32,951 nt of DNA from Cupriavidus sp. UYMMa02A (GTDB lineage: Bacteria > Pseudomonadota > Gammaproteobacteria > Burkholderiales > Burkholderiaceae). Below, in pieces: positions 10,481 to 19,174 of this stretch. The stretch spans positions 1 through 32,951 of the forward strand of contig LRMT01000301.1 of assembly GCA_001725945.1 (NCBI GenBank). The letters run 5' to 3'. Below the pieces are notes generated by a model that was not told the DNA's origin, made no database searches, and worked only from the letters and a program-made list of their open reading frames with translations. Each line of letters begins with the position of its first letter. Position 1 is the first letter of the stretch. The position numbers and the translations under genes were made by a program.

Positions 10481-11676
10481 ATGAAGGGGAACACTAGACG
10501 TATGCGCGCTGCCATATTGGTGTCGGCAACGGGTTGTGCGGGTCTGGCCCATGGACAGTCGGGCGTGACTATCTATGGCGTCGTTGACTTGCCGATTGCA
10601 TATATCAACCATCAAGCGGCAAGCGCGCCGACCATCAATCCCATCACCGGGGCTGTGACGAGGCAGCCGGGCGCAAACAGTTTTTCGATGGTGTCTGCCG
10701 GGGGCATGTCGGGCTCGCGTTGGGGCCTACGGGGCGTGGAGGAGCTGGGCGGCGGCCTGAAAGCGCTCTTCGTTCTGGAAAGCGGCTTTGCTGCGGATAC
10801 CGGTCAGGCGACCCGCGCTGGGGCCATTTTCAGCAGGACGGCATACGTCGGCCTGCAAAGCAATCGCTTCGGGCAATTTTCGCTTGGCAGGCAAAACACG
10901 AGCATGTATGAGAGCCTGGGAAACTTTCTGCCGGCCAAATTCGCCCCCCTGTTCGAACCATCCGTGGCCCTGCTTGGCGGCACCGCCGGTGGAGGCGGTC
11001 TCGATAATGCGGTGAAGTACACGGCGGCCGCCGGCCCGGTGACAGTCAGGGTCCACTACAGTTTCGGGGCCGGTCTGAGCCGTTTCGGACTTACGCCGGT
11101 CGCGGTGCAAGGCGGGGGCGAGACGCCGGGACACGCCAGGGACAATACAGCCTATGGTGCTGGAGTGACGTACCTCGGAACGGGTCTTGGCCTGACGGCA
11201 ACCTACGATCAGTGGAATCCGGCTGTGGTCACTGGAAGCACGGGCACATCCAAGAAGGCGGCGCTCGCCGCGAGCTATGCGTTCGGACGAACCAAACTGA
11301 TGGCTGGCTATCGTTGGGGGCAGAACAAGGACGCCGGCGGCAGCACCCTGGTTCGTGACAACTTCTGGTGGGCAGGCGTCAACTACGATGCCACTGCCGC
11401 ACTGACGTTGACGCTCGGCTACTACTTCGATGACCGCCGAACTCTGAAGACCACGCCCGTGCAGCCCAACAGCAATCCGGTGAATCCGTGGCAAGTGAAC
11501 TTCATTGCGGATTATTCGTTCTCCAAGCGAACGGACATCTATCTGACCGTGGCGTATGCGCGGAACTCAGGCTGAATCTTGACTCGCCGGCAATCGGATT
11601 CGCCAATGGTGCCTTTCTGGGCGAAGGGAAGAATAGCCAGACCGGTGCGGCTATCGGCATTCGTCACAAGTTCTAG
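10481..11676 (+). CDS. Gram-negative porin, Burkholderia trimeric type (one frameshift near the C-terminus)
   Basis: An outer-membrane general-diffusion porin. ATG 10481 follows GAGGAGGAG. A signal peptide ends near residue 25 (ATGCAGLAHG-QSGVTIYG). The mature protein opens with the porin start VTIYGVVDLPIAYINH, then SRWGLRGVEELGGGLKALFV and FSLGRQNTSMYESLG, all standard in betaproteobacterial porins. Near 11571 one base is missing. Restoring it turns ARNSG-stop into NSGLNLDSPAIGFANGAFLG and extends the frame to IGIRHKF, whose terminal Phe is the usual outer-membrane assembly signal. Without the repair the protein would lack its last strand. It has about 398 residues. Within the locus it would give the sulfated substrate access to the periplasm. 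Confidence 0.9.
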
Positions 11677-11758
11677 CAGAGCCGGATCCACGGGCCGACC
11701 CGGCACTTCCGGTTGGGAATGACAGGAACGCCCTCACGCTGCTAATCGAGATCACGTC

Positions 11759-13279
11759 ATGCGACTACTCTATATCGACATTGATACCCTGCGCGCCGAC
11801 CATCTCGGGTGCTATGGGTACCACCGCAATACAAGTCCGAACATTGACCGGCTGGCTGCCGAGAGCATCCTGTTTCGCAATGTGCACGCATCCGACACGC
11901 CTTGCCTGCCCAGCCGTACTGCGCTGTTGACCGGACGTTTCGGTATTCACAATGGCGTGGTCAATCATGGCGGCGTGGATGCCGACCCCGTGCTTGACGG
12001 CCCTGGCCGGGAGTTCCTGTCAAGGCTGCATTTCGAGAGTTTCCCGTTTCGTCTGCAGCAGGCGGGACTGAAGACCGTCAGTGTCAGTTCCTTCGCCCAG
12101 CGCCACTCAGCGTTTCATTGGTACGCCGGATTCGACGAGGCCTATAACGTGGGCAAATATGGCGGAGAGACAGCGGACGAGGTGTTCGCTATTGCGTCTG
12201 ATTGGCTGGCGCGGCACGGCACGGAGGATAACTGGTTCCTGCATGTCCATATGTGGGATCCGCACACTCCCTATCGTGCGGGAGCAGAGTATGGCGAACC
12301 TTTCTCGAGCGAGCCCTTGCCAGCATGGTTGACGGAGGAAGTCCGTGCGCGCCACTGGCGGGGATGCGGTCCGCACAGCGCGCAAGAGTGCACGGGCTTC
12401 ACGCCGAACACTGCGGCCAAGGCAAGATTTCCGAGACAACCTCAAAGCATTCCTGACATGACAGCAGTGCGCGCCATGTTCGACGGCTATGACACGGGTG
12501 TCCTCGTTGCCGACGAGCATGTTGGAAAGCTGATGGCACAACTGTCCAGTCTGGGGATCAAGGACGAAACAGCGATCATGCTTTCGTCCGATCATGGCGA
12601 AACGCTGGGGGAGCTCAATGTCTACTGTGATCACCAGACGGCGGACCAGTTCACCACGAACGTCCCACTGCTCCTCAAGTGGCCTGGCCTTCCAGGCGGG
12701 GAGGAGCATCGCGCCTTTCACTACCAGATTGACGTCACCGCAACTGTACTCGAGCTTTTGGGGCAGCCCGTACCGGAGGACTGGGACGGAGTGTCGTTTG
12801 CCCAATGCCTGAAGTCGAACGTGGATGAAGGGCGAGACCACCTGGTGGTTTCGCAAGGCGCGTGGACGTGCCAACGCGGTGTTCGCTTCGAGAACTGGAT
12901 CCTGATCTGCACGCTGCATGACGGCTACCACTTGTTCGACGAGATGATGCTCTTCGATCTGGACACCGACCCGCATGAGCAGAATAACCTGGTTGCCGCC
13001 CGACCTGACTTGGTTACGAAAGGTCTGGATCTGTTGGAAGCCTGGGAGGCGGAGATGATGCCCGATGCCGCGCGCGGCCGAGACCCGCTGGCCAACGTCC
13101 GTGACGAAGGCGGGCCCTATCACGTCCGGGGGAAATTGCCAGCCTATCTGACCCGTCTGGTGGAAACGGGCAGAGCCGATAAGGCGCAAGCGCTGGCGAC
13201 AAAGTACGCCGAAGAATTGCAGCGTCCGTCTCGGCACAGCCGGCCACCGGTCACGATTCGCAACCTGGGCACCGTCTGA
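11759..13279 (+). CDS. Type I sulfatase, cytoplasmic, Cys-type (sulfatase 1)
   Basis: An intact 506-residue formylglycine-dependent sulfatase of the alkaline-phosphatase superfamily that hydrolyses sulfate esters. The first metal-binding strand is LLYIDIDTLRADHLGCYG. The activation motif is Cys49-Leu-Pro-Ser-Arg53 followed by TALLTGR, whose Cys must become formylglycine. The second metal site is MLSSDHGETLGE. Later motifs include LLKWPGL and LFDLDTDPHEQNNLV near the end. It has no signal peptide, unlike the two sulfatases downstream, so it should work in the cytoplasm on imported material. The ATG has only a weak GAG upstream. The substrate cannot be read from sequence. The formylglycine-generating enzyme gene lies 85 bases further on. 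Confidence 0.92.
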   Translation: MRLLYIDIDTLRADHLGCYGYHRNTSPNIDRLAAESILFRNVHASDTPCLPSRTALLTGRFGIHNGVVNHGGVDADPVLDGPGREFLSRLHFESFPFRLQQAGLKTVSVSSFAQRHSAFHWYAGFDEAYNVGKYGGETADEVFAIASDWLARHGTEDNWFLHVHMWDPHTPYRAGAEYGEPFSSEPLPAWLTEEVRARHWRGCGPHSAQECTGFTPNTAAKARFPRQPQSIPDMTAVRAMFDGYDTGVLVADEHVGKLMAQLSSLGIKDETAIMLSSDHGETLGELNVYCDHQTADQFTTNVPLLLKWPGLPGGEEHRAFHYQIDVTATVLELLGQPVPEDWDGVSFAQCLKSNVDEGRDHLVVSQGAWTCQRGVRFENWILICTLHDGYHLFDEMMLFDLDTDPHEQNNLVAARPDLVTKGLDLLEAWEAEMMPDAARGRDPLANVRDEGGPYHVRGKLPAYLTRLVETGRADKAQALATKYAEELQRPSRHSRPPVTIRNLGTV

Positions 13280-13364
13280 TTTCCCGGCCAAACCGTGCGT
13301 GGCTTGCCGCCATGACACACGAGATTGGCCGGCCCAATACCGCGCAACGATCAGGATTTGCGCC

Positions 13365-14615
13365 ATGAAGAATTCCATGAAGGACAGGAAGCATAAGACG
13401 CCTGTGCCCCCCGTGTGCCAGGAGACGCGGGTTGCCCAGCGCGCTGTGCCGTGGCGCCTGCACATCGGTGCGTGGATTGCCACGGCAATTGCCATGCCGG
13501 TGGCAATTGGCCTCGCAGTGGCCTGGGCGGGTGGTGTGCGGGGCGAGGCAGCGTCGCCGGGCGGTGGGGGAGCGGCGCCGGTGATCATCGGTGACGGTGT
13601 CAAAGGTCCGCGCAACATGGCATGGATCCCGGGTGGCACATTCATGATGGGCAGCGACCACAAGCTCGCTCAGTCCAATGAACGCCCTGCGCACAAAACG
13701 CGGGTGCATGGCCTCTGGATGGACCAGCATCACGTGACCAACGCGGAGTTTCAAGCGTTCGTATCGGAAACCGGCTACGTCACCACCGCGGAACGGAAGC
13801 CCGATTGGGAAACCATCAGGGTCCAGGTTCCGCCGGGAACGCCGCGACCCTCTGACACGTCTGGTGCCTGGCGGCATGGTGTTCGTTGGCACCGACCGCC
13901 CCGTGCCTTTGCAGGACTATTCCCGCTGGTGGCGCTTCGTGCCGGGCGCAGACTGGCGTCATCCGAACGGCCCGGGCAGCTCCATTGAAGGCAAGGAGAG
14001 GCACCCGGTCGTGCAGGTGTCCTACGAGGATGCGCAAGCCTATGCCAGATGGGCCGGCAAGCGCTTGCGACCGAAGCCGAATGGGAGTTCGCGGCGCGCG
14101 GCGGCATGGAGCAGGCCACCTACGCCTGGGGCGACCAGTTCTCGCCGGGCGGCTCCCAGATGGCCAATGTCTGGCAGGGCCAGCAGGCCCAACCGTTCCC
14201 GGTGGTCAGCGCCAAGGCTGGCGGTGCGCTCGGCACCAGTGCCGCCGGCACCTTTCCTGCCAACGGCTATGGACTCTACGACATGACCGGGAACGCGTGG
14301 CAATGGGTAGCAGACTGGTATCGCGCTGACCAGTTCAGGCGCGTTGCCGCGGCTGGCCACCAGGAAGCCGATCCGCAGGGCCCTGGCGACAGTTGGGACC
14401 CTTCGGAGCCCGGCGTTCCCGTGCAAGCGCCCAGACGCGTGATTCGCGGAGGCTCCTTCCTTTGCAATCAAGACTATTGCCTGAGTTACCGCCCGAGCGC
14501 GAGGCGCGGGACGGATCCCTACACCAGCATGTCGCACCTTGGCTTCCGGCTGGTGATGGACCAGGACGCTGGCAGGCAAGGGCGCGATAGCAGCAAGGAC
14601 AAGTGCGGCAATTGA
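13365..14615 (+). CDS. Formylglycine-generating enzyme (sulfatase-modifying factor, SUMF1) with N-terminal membrane anchor (frameshifts)
   Basis: It oxidises the Cys of the sulfatase C-x-P-S-R motif to formylglycine. Residues 1-33 are basic. Residues 34-56 (IGAWIATAIAMPVAIGLAVA) form a membrane anchor or uncleaved signal. The FGE domain starts at MAWIPGGTFMMGSDHKLAQS and runs through WWRFVPGADWRHPNGPGSSI, HPVVQVSYEDAQAYARWAGK, RLPTEAEWEFAARGG and GNAWQWVADWY. Both copper-binding Cys residues of true FGEs are present in GGSFLCNQDYCLSYRPSARR (codons at 14463 and 14478). The frame is lost around 13845-13860 (equal to two lost bases) and again near 14070 (one base), so the two ends lie in the same frame and the middle does not. 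It has about 416 codons. The anchor suggests activity outside the cytoplasm, matching exported sulfatases 2 and 3. Confidence 0.88.
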
Positions 14616-14744
14616 CCAGGGCAACAGTGCCTGGCGGATAGGCCTGTTTCTCAGGAGAAGACGCAATCCCTTGTTTGAGGGCAAGTACCCCGGCAGGGTG
14701 AGGAGCCCAAGTGGCTCGTACATGAGACAGAGGAGAAACGAAGA

Positions 14745-16376
14745 ATGGAACGTAGGTCAAACGGAATGGGGCTCGCGATGCGGATTCAGGCACAGTTCCC
14801 AGAACTTGCACGCAGAGGGCGGGACACTTGCCGGCGCGCGCTGCACGCCATCGCAGCCCTGGCGCTCACCGTACCGTTGTCCCATGTGCAGGCAGCGCCC
14901 GATGCCGGCCGGGGCAGCCGCCCCAACATCATTCTGCTGATCGCCGATGACCTCGGCTGGGGCGATCTCGGCAGCTATGGCCATCCGGTGTTCCGCACGC
15001 CGAACCTGGACCGGATGGCGGCGGAGGGCCAGCGCTGGACCAACTTCTACGTCAGTTCTCCGGTCTGTTCACCCAGCCGCGGCGCCATGCTGACCGGGCG
15101 GGTGGAAATCCGATCCGGCCTGTACGGCGCACTCAACAGCGTCCAGGTCGAAGGCGATCCCTACGGGTTCCCCGACCGCGAGACGACAGTCGCCAGCCTG
15201 CTGCACGATGCCGCTACGCCACCGCCCTGTTCGGCAAATGGCACCTGGCGACGCCCCGCGCGCTACCCCACGCGGCACGGCTTCGATTCGTGGTGGGGCA
15301 TGCCGATGTCGAATGATGCGTACTTCGCCGGGTTTCCTGGTGGCGTCAGCATCAAGGAACTGCGCCAACGCTTTGCCAGGGGTGAGTCGCCGAAGACCCT
15401 GTACCCCCTGTACTACCGGCAGGCGGTCGCGGCCTTCCGTGATCCGAAGAACAGCTACTGGAACTCGCCGCTGATCGCGAGCGAGCAGGTCGTCGTCAAC
15501 GGCAAGATCGATTATCGCGATCAGGTGGTCGAGCGGCCGGTGGACCAGCCCAGCTACAACAAGCGGCTGACCGACCACGTTGTCGACTTCATCGGCCGCA
15601 AGCGCGACAAGCCTTTCCTGGCCTGGGTGGGATACGAGAAGCCACACCTGCCGCATATGCCCGCCCCCGAGTTCGTCGGCAGCAGCAAGGGCGGCCCGGT
15701 GGGGGACGCCATCGCGGAGCTCGACCACAGCGTGGGGCGGGTGCTGGAGGCCGTGCGGCGCAGCCCCGACGGCAAGAACACGCTGGTCGTGTTCGTCAGC
15801 GACAACGGTCCCTGGATTCTGTACGAGGAATTGGTGGGATCTGCCGGGATGCTGCGCGATGGCAAGGCGTCGACTTACGAAGGCGGCTCGCGCGTGCCGG
15901 CGCTGTTCTGGTGGCCGGGCACGGTCCGCCCCGGGGTGGTGGACGGCATTGGCGCGACCTACGATTTCCTGCCCACCTTCGTGGCGCTGGCAAGGGCCAG
16001 GCTGCCCGATGCGGTCATCGACGGCAGCGACTTGAGCAAGACACTGCGTGATCAGTCGCCGAGCCCGCGCCAGGTGCTTCCCTATTTCTACCGCGGTCGC
16101 TTGCAGGCCTGGCGCGAAGGCGACTGGAAGGTCAATTTCTACGATGTAAGCGGGCGCAACCCTGAGGGCGGCCTGCAGCCCAGGCTGGCCAAGCCGACGC
16201 TATACAACCTTGGCCGCGATCCTGGCGAGAAGTTCGACAAGGCCGAGAGCGAACCCGCAATCCTGCAGCGCCTGCAGCATGACGCCGAGGCATTCGAACG
16301 CTCGTTCCTGAAGGCCGCGCCGGAGTTCGATCGGGTGACCCTCGAGCAGGGTCCCGCAGGGCGAGGTGGCGAATGA
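14745..16376 (+). CDS. Type I sulfatase, exported, Cys-type (sulfatase 2), with a hidden out-of-frame patch
   Basis: This arylsulfatase-A-like enzyme opens as one 543-residue frame. ATG 14745 follows GAGGAG. A signal peptide ends near residue 50 (ALHAIAALALTVPLSHVQA). Conserved parts are RPNIILLIADDLGWGDLGSY, Cys108-Ser-Pro-Ser-Arg112 (SSPVCSPSRGAMLTGR) and VVFVSDNGPW (second metal site). Residues about 156-171 read ATPPPCSANGTWRRPA, which is foreign to the family. One frame over, the same bases read YATALFGKWHLATP, the expected GKWH segment that binds sulfate. So a base is lost near 15212 and the frame is regained near 15255 by one extra or two further lost bases. As written the protein would lack key catalytic residues; as repaired it looks complete. 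It is most likely periplasmic and needs the neighbouring formylglycine enzyme. Confidence 0.88.
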   Translation: MERRSNGMGLAMRIQAQFPELARRGRDTCRRALHAIAALALTVPLSHVQAAPDAGRGSRPNIILLIADDLGWGDLGSYGHPVFRTPNLDRMAAEGQRWTNFYVSSPVCSPSRGAMLTGRVEIRSGLYGALNSVQVEGDPYGFPDRETTVASLLHDAATPPPCSANGTWRRPARYPTRHGFDSWWGMPMSNDAYFAGFPGGVSIKELRQRFARGESPKTLYPLYYRQAVAAFRDPKNSYWNSPLIASEQVVVNGKIDYRDQVVERPVDQPSYNKRLTDHVVDFIGRKRDKPFLAWVGYEKPHLPHMPAPEFVGSSKGGPVGDAIAELDHSVGRVLEAVRRSPDGKNTLVVFVSDNGPWILYEELVGSAGMLRDGKASTYEGGSRVPALFWWPGTVRPGVVDGIGATYDFLPTFVALARARLPDAVIDGSDLSKTLRDQSPSPRQVLPYFYRGRLQAWREGDWKVNFYDVSGRNPEGGLQPRLAKPTLYNLGRDPGEKFDKAESEPAILQRLQHDAEAFERSFLKAAPEFDRVTLEQGPAGRGGE

Positions 16377-16484
16377 CGCTTTGACTGTGGCGCTGAGTGG
16401 TCGGCACTGACGAATGCGATGGCGCCTTGCGGCCAAGCCCTGTGCCTGCCGAAACGAAGGAACTCCAACGGGAATCGACCCAGT

Positions 16485-18314
16485 ATGAACATTCACAACC
16501 GCACGAGGAATCCGCTTGCTCGCCTGCCTGGCGCAATGCGCCTGGCCATGCACGCCATCCTGCTGCTCATGGCCGCGCAGTCAGGCCTGCTCCATGCCCA
16601 GCCGCAGCCGCAGCCGGACAAGCGGAGCAAGCCGAACATCCTCTGGATTACGGTGGAAGACATCACGACCTTCATCGGCGCGTACGGAAATCGCGAGGTG
16701 AAGACCCCCAATATTGATCAGTTGGCAAGGGAAGGGGTGCTCTACACCCACGCCTACCAAACCGCAGGCGTGTGCGCGCCGCGCGCGCTGCGCTGATCAC
16801 CGGCATGTATCCGACTTCAGTGGGCGCGCACCACATGCGTACCGGCCCCGGGGAGATACAGATGCCCGGCCGCAGCGCTCCGCAGCGACCGGAAGGGATT
16901 CCCGCGACCTACTCCGTCGTGCTGCCGGAGCAAGTCCGGGCCTTCCCGGAGTATCTGCGCAAGGCGGGCTACTACACCACCAATAACCAGAAGCAGGATT
17001 ACCAGTTCGAGGCGCCCGTCACGGTCTGGGATGAAAACGGGCCATCAGCGTCTTTCCGGAACCGCCCCAAGGGAAAGCCGTTTTTTCGGTCTTCAACTTC
17101 TTCCTGACCCACGAATCGATGGTGGCCTTGCGCAAGGATCCCTTGCTCGATGATCCGACCAGGGTATCCGTGCCGCCGATCTTCCCGGATACCACGGCCG
17201 TGCGCGGCGACATTGCCCGCATGCATACCAATATCGCGCTGATGGACCGGCAGGTTGGCGAACTGATCCAGATCCTGAAGGACGACGGCCTGTACGACAA
17301 CACCATCATCTTTTTCTTCGCCGACAACGGCGGCAACCTGCCGTGGATGAAGCGGGAGGTCCTCGAGCGCGGCACGCATGTGCCCCTCATCGTGCGATAT
17401 CCCGGCGGCCAGCACGCGGGTACCCGCCGCGACGAACTGGTCAGCGGTGTCGACCTGGCACCAACGGTGCTTTCGCTGGCTGGCGTGTCGGTGCCGGGCT
17501 ATATGCAGGGCCAGGCCTTTCTCGGCGAGCAGCGGGCCAGCATCCCGCGCCGCTATGTCTTTGCGGCGCGCGACCGCATGGATACCGAGTACGACAGGGT
17601 ACGAATGGTGCGGGACCAGCGCTATCGCTATCTGTATAACTACATGCCGGAACTGCCTTACTACCAGGATCTCAAGTTCCGCATGATGCTGCCCATGATG
17701 CGCGACATCCTGAAGCTCAGAGGGGAAGGCAAGCTCCCTCCCGCCGCGGCCTCATGGTTCAAGAACAAGCCTGTGGAGGAGCTCTACGATGCTGAGCAGG
17801 ACCCATGGGAGCTGCACAACCTGGCCGACGATCCGCGCTACCAGGGCAAGCTCGAGGAACTGAGGCAGGCCTTCCACGCGTGGACGGCCAGATACGGCGA
17901 TATGGGTGGCGTGCCCGAGCGGGACATGCTTAGGCAAATGTGGTTGGGCGGTAACGCGCCCCCTGCTACCGCGACACCCTGATGCACAAGGTGAGTGATG
18001 GCGTGCGCATTAGCTGCGCTACCGCGGGAGCATCCATCGGGTACTGGATCGAGCGGCCCGCAGCGATTCCGGCGGCGGCCACGCACGTGGTGCAAAGCTG
18101 GGACTACGAGCGCCTGGCCGGCGAAATGCTTGGGAAAGATTATGCAAAGCCGGGGGACAAGCGTCCGGTGCCACCCATATGGCGCGTCTACGACGGCGAG
18201 GTCATTGCGCTGCGTCGCGGGGAGATCCTGCACGTGAATGCGATGCGCATTGGCTATACCCCGGCCCGGATTGATCATGTCGACGGCAGCACCGTGGTGC
18301 CGGATGCGCCTTAG
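16485..18314 (+). CDS. Type I sulfatase, exported, N-sulfoglucosamine-sulfohydrolase-like (sulfatase 3; three frameshifts)
   Basis: Start 16485 gives a signal peptide (MHAILLLMAAQSGLLHAQ, residues 22-39). Next are KPNILWITVEDITTFIGAYG, resembling the heparan-N-sulfatase/S1_8-like group, and the activation motif. There the text reads VCAPRALR then stop; with one base restored near 16786 it becomes CAPSRAALITGMYP, with the modified Cys at residue 97. A second loss near 17085 joins GKPFF to FSVFNFFLTHESM. The main domain runs to PPATATP and contains IIFFFADNGGNLPW, GVDLAPTVLSLAGV and ELYDAEQDPWELHNLADDP. A third loss near 17980 joins the next frame (17982-18314): SCATAGASIGYWI and HVNAMRIGYTPA, a C-terminal beta domain seen at the end of related sulfatases. 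It has about 609 residues. It probably acts in the periplasm after maturation by the neighbouring FGE. Confidence 0.85.
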
Positions 18315-18407
18315 TGCGCCCCATTGGCCAGCCAGGTCCGCAAGTGCGGCACGCGCTCACCTTCTAGCAGCATTGACTCTCAACAAGCGGAAATCCCAGG
18401 AATCTCG

Positions 18408-19174
18408 ATGTCTTACGCGATCTACCCCAGCCTGAAAGGAAGGCCTGTAGTCATCACTGGTGGCGGCAGCGGAATCGGCGCGGAAATGGTGGGTGCATTC
18501 GCCCGGCAAGGTGCCCGGGTCCATTTCATCGATGTGTCCGAATCAGACGCCCGGCAGGTCCAGGGCGCGCTTGCAGCCGAGGGACTGCATGCCTGTTTTC
18601 GCCAATGCGACTTGCGTGACCTGGATGCCGTCGGGACGGTGTTCGCCGGCATCGTCGACGACGCGGGGCCGATCGAGGTGCTGGTCAACAACGCGGGAAA
18701 CGATGACCGCCATCAGGTCGATGCCGTGACCCCTTGCTATTGGGATGACCGCATTGCCGTGAACCTGCGGCATCAGTTCTTCTGTGCGCAGCTTGTGGCT
18801 GCCAGCATGCGGACCATCGGCCGGGGCGTCATCCTGAACATGGGGTCGGCGTCCTGGCATGTGGCCGTACCGAACCTCTCGGTCTATATGACGGCGAAAG
18901 CGGTATTGAAGGGCTCACGCGCGGACTGGCGCGCGACCTGGGTGGCCATGGCATACGGGTCAACTGCATCGTGCCTGGCGCCGTGCGGACCCCCCGCCAG
19001 ACGCAACTCTGGCAGACACCTGAGAGCGAAGCGAAGTTGCTCGAGAGCCAATGCTTTCCTGAGCGCATCGAACCGGAGCACGTGGCGCGCATGGCGCTGT
19101 TCCTCGCCTCGGACGACGCAGCGCGCTGCTCAGGGCGCGAGTATTTCGTCGATGCGGGGTACTTCGGCGCATGA
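18408..19174 (+). CDS. Short-chain dehydrogenase, D-xylose 1-dehydrogenase (XylB) type (one frameshift)
   Basis: An NAD(P)-dependent sugar dehydrogenase of the SDR fold. Rossmann motif VVITGGGSGIGAEMV (residues 14-28), LVNNAGNDDRH, YWDDRIAVNLRHQFFCAQ, the catalytic Ser in NMGSASWHV and Tyr-x3-Lys in YMTAK are all present. From memory, the opening YPSLKG, NNAGNDDRH and NLRH segments closely resemble Caulobacter crescentus XylB, which oxidises D-xylose to xylonolactone. One G is missing near 18902: restored, the text reads GIEGLTRGLARDLGGHGIRV and continues to the end LASDDAARCSGREYFVDAGY. It has about 255 residues. It overlaps the lactonase gene by 4 bases (ATGA), so the two are probably translated together. 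Substrate is inferred as xylose or a similar aldose. Confidence 0.85.

Noticed and set aside
12107..13663. A 518-codon antisense open frame across sulfatase 1 and the FGE start
   Set aside because: It has no family features and opposes an intact sulfatase with all motifs. Similar long antisense frames occur over dapE, prmB and dapD and are due to high GC.
17982..18314. A separate 110-residue gene after sulfatase 3
   Set aside because: Its start overlaps the preceding stop, its offset equals one lost base, and its sequence looks like the C-terminal domain of related sulfatases, so it was joined to sulfatase 3.
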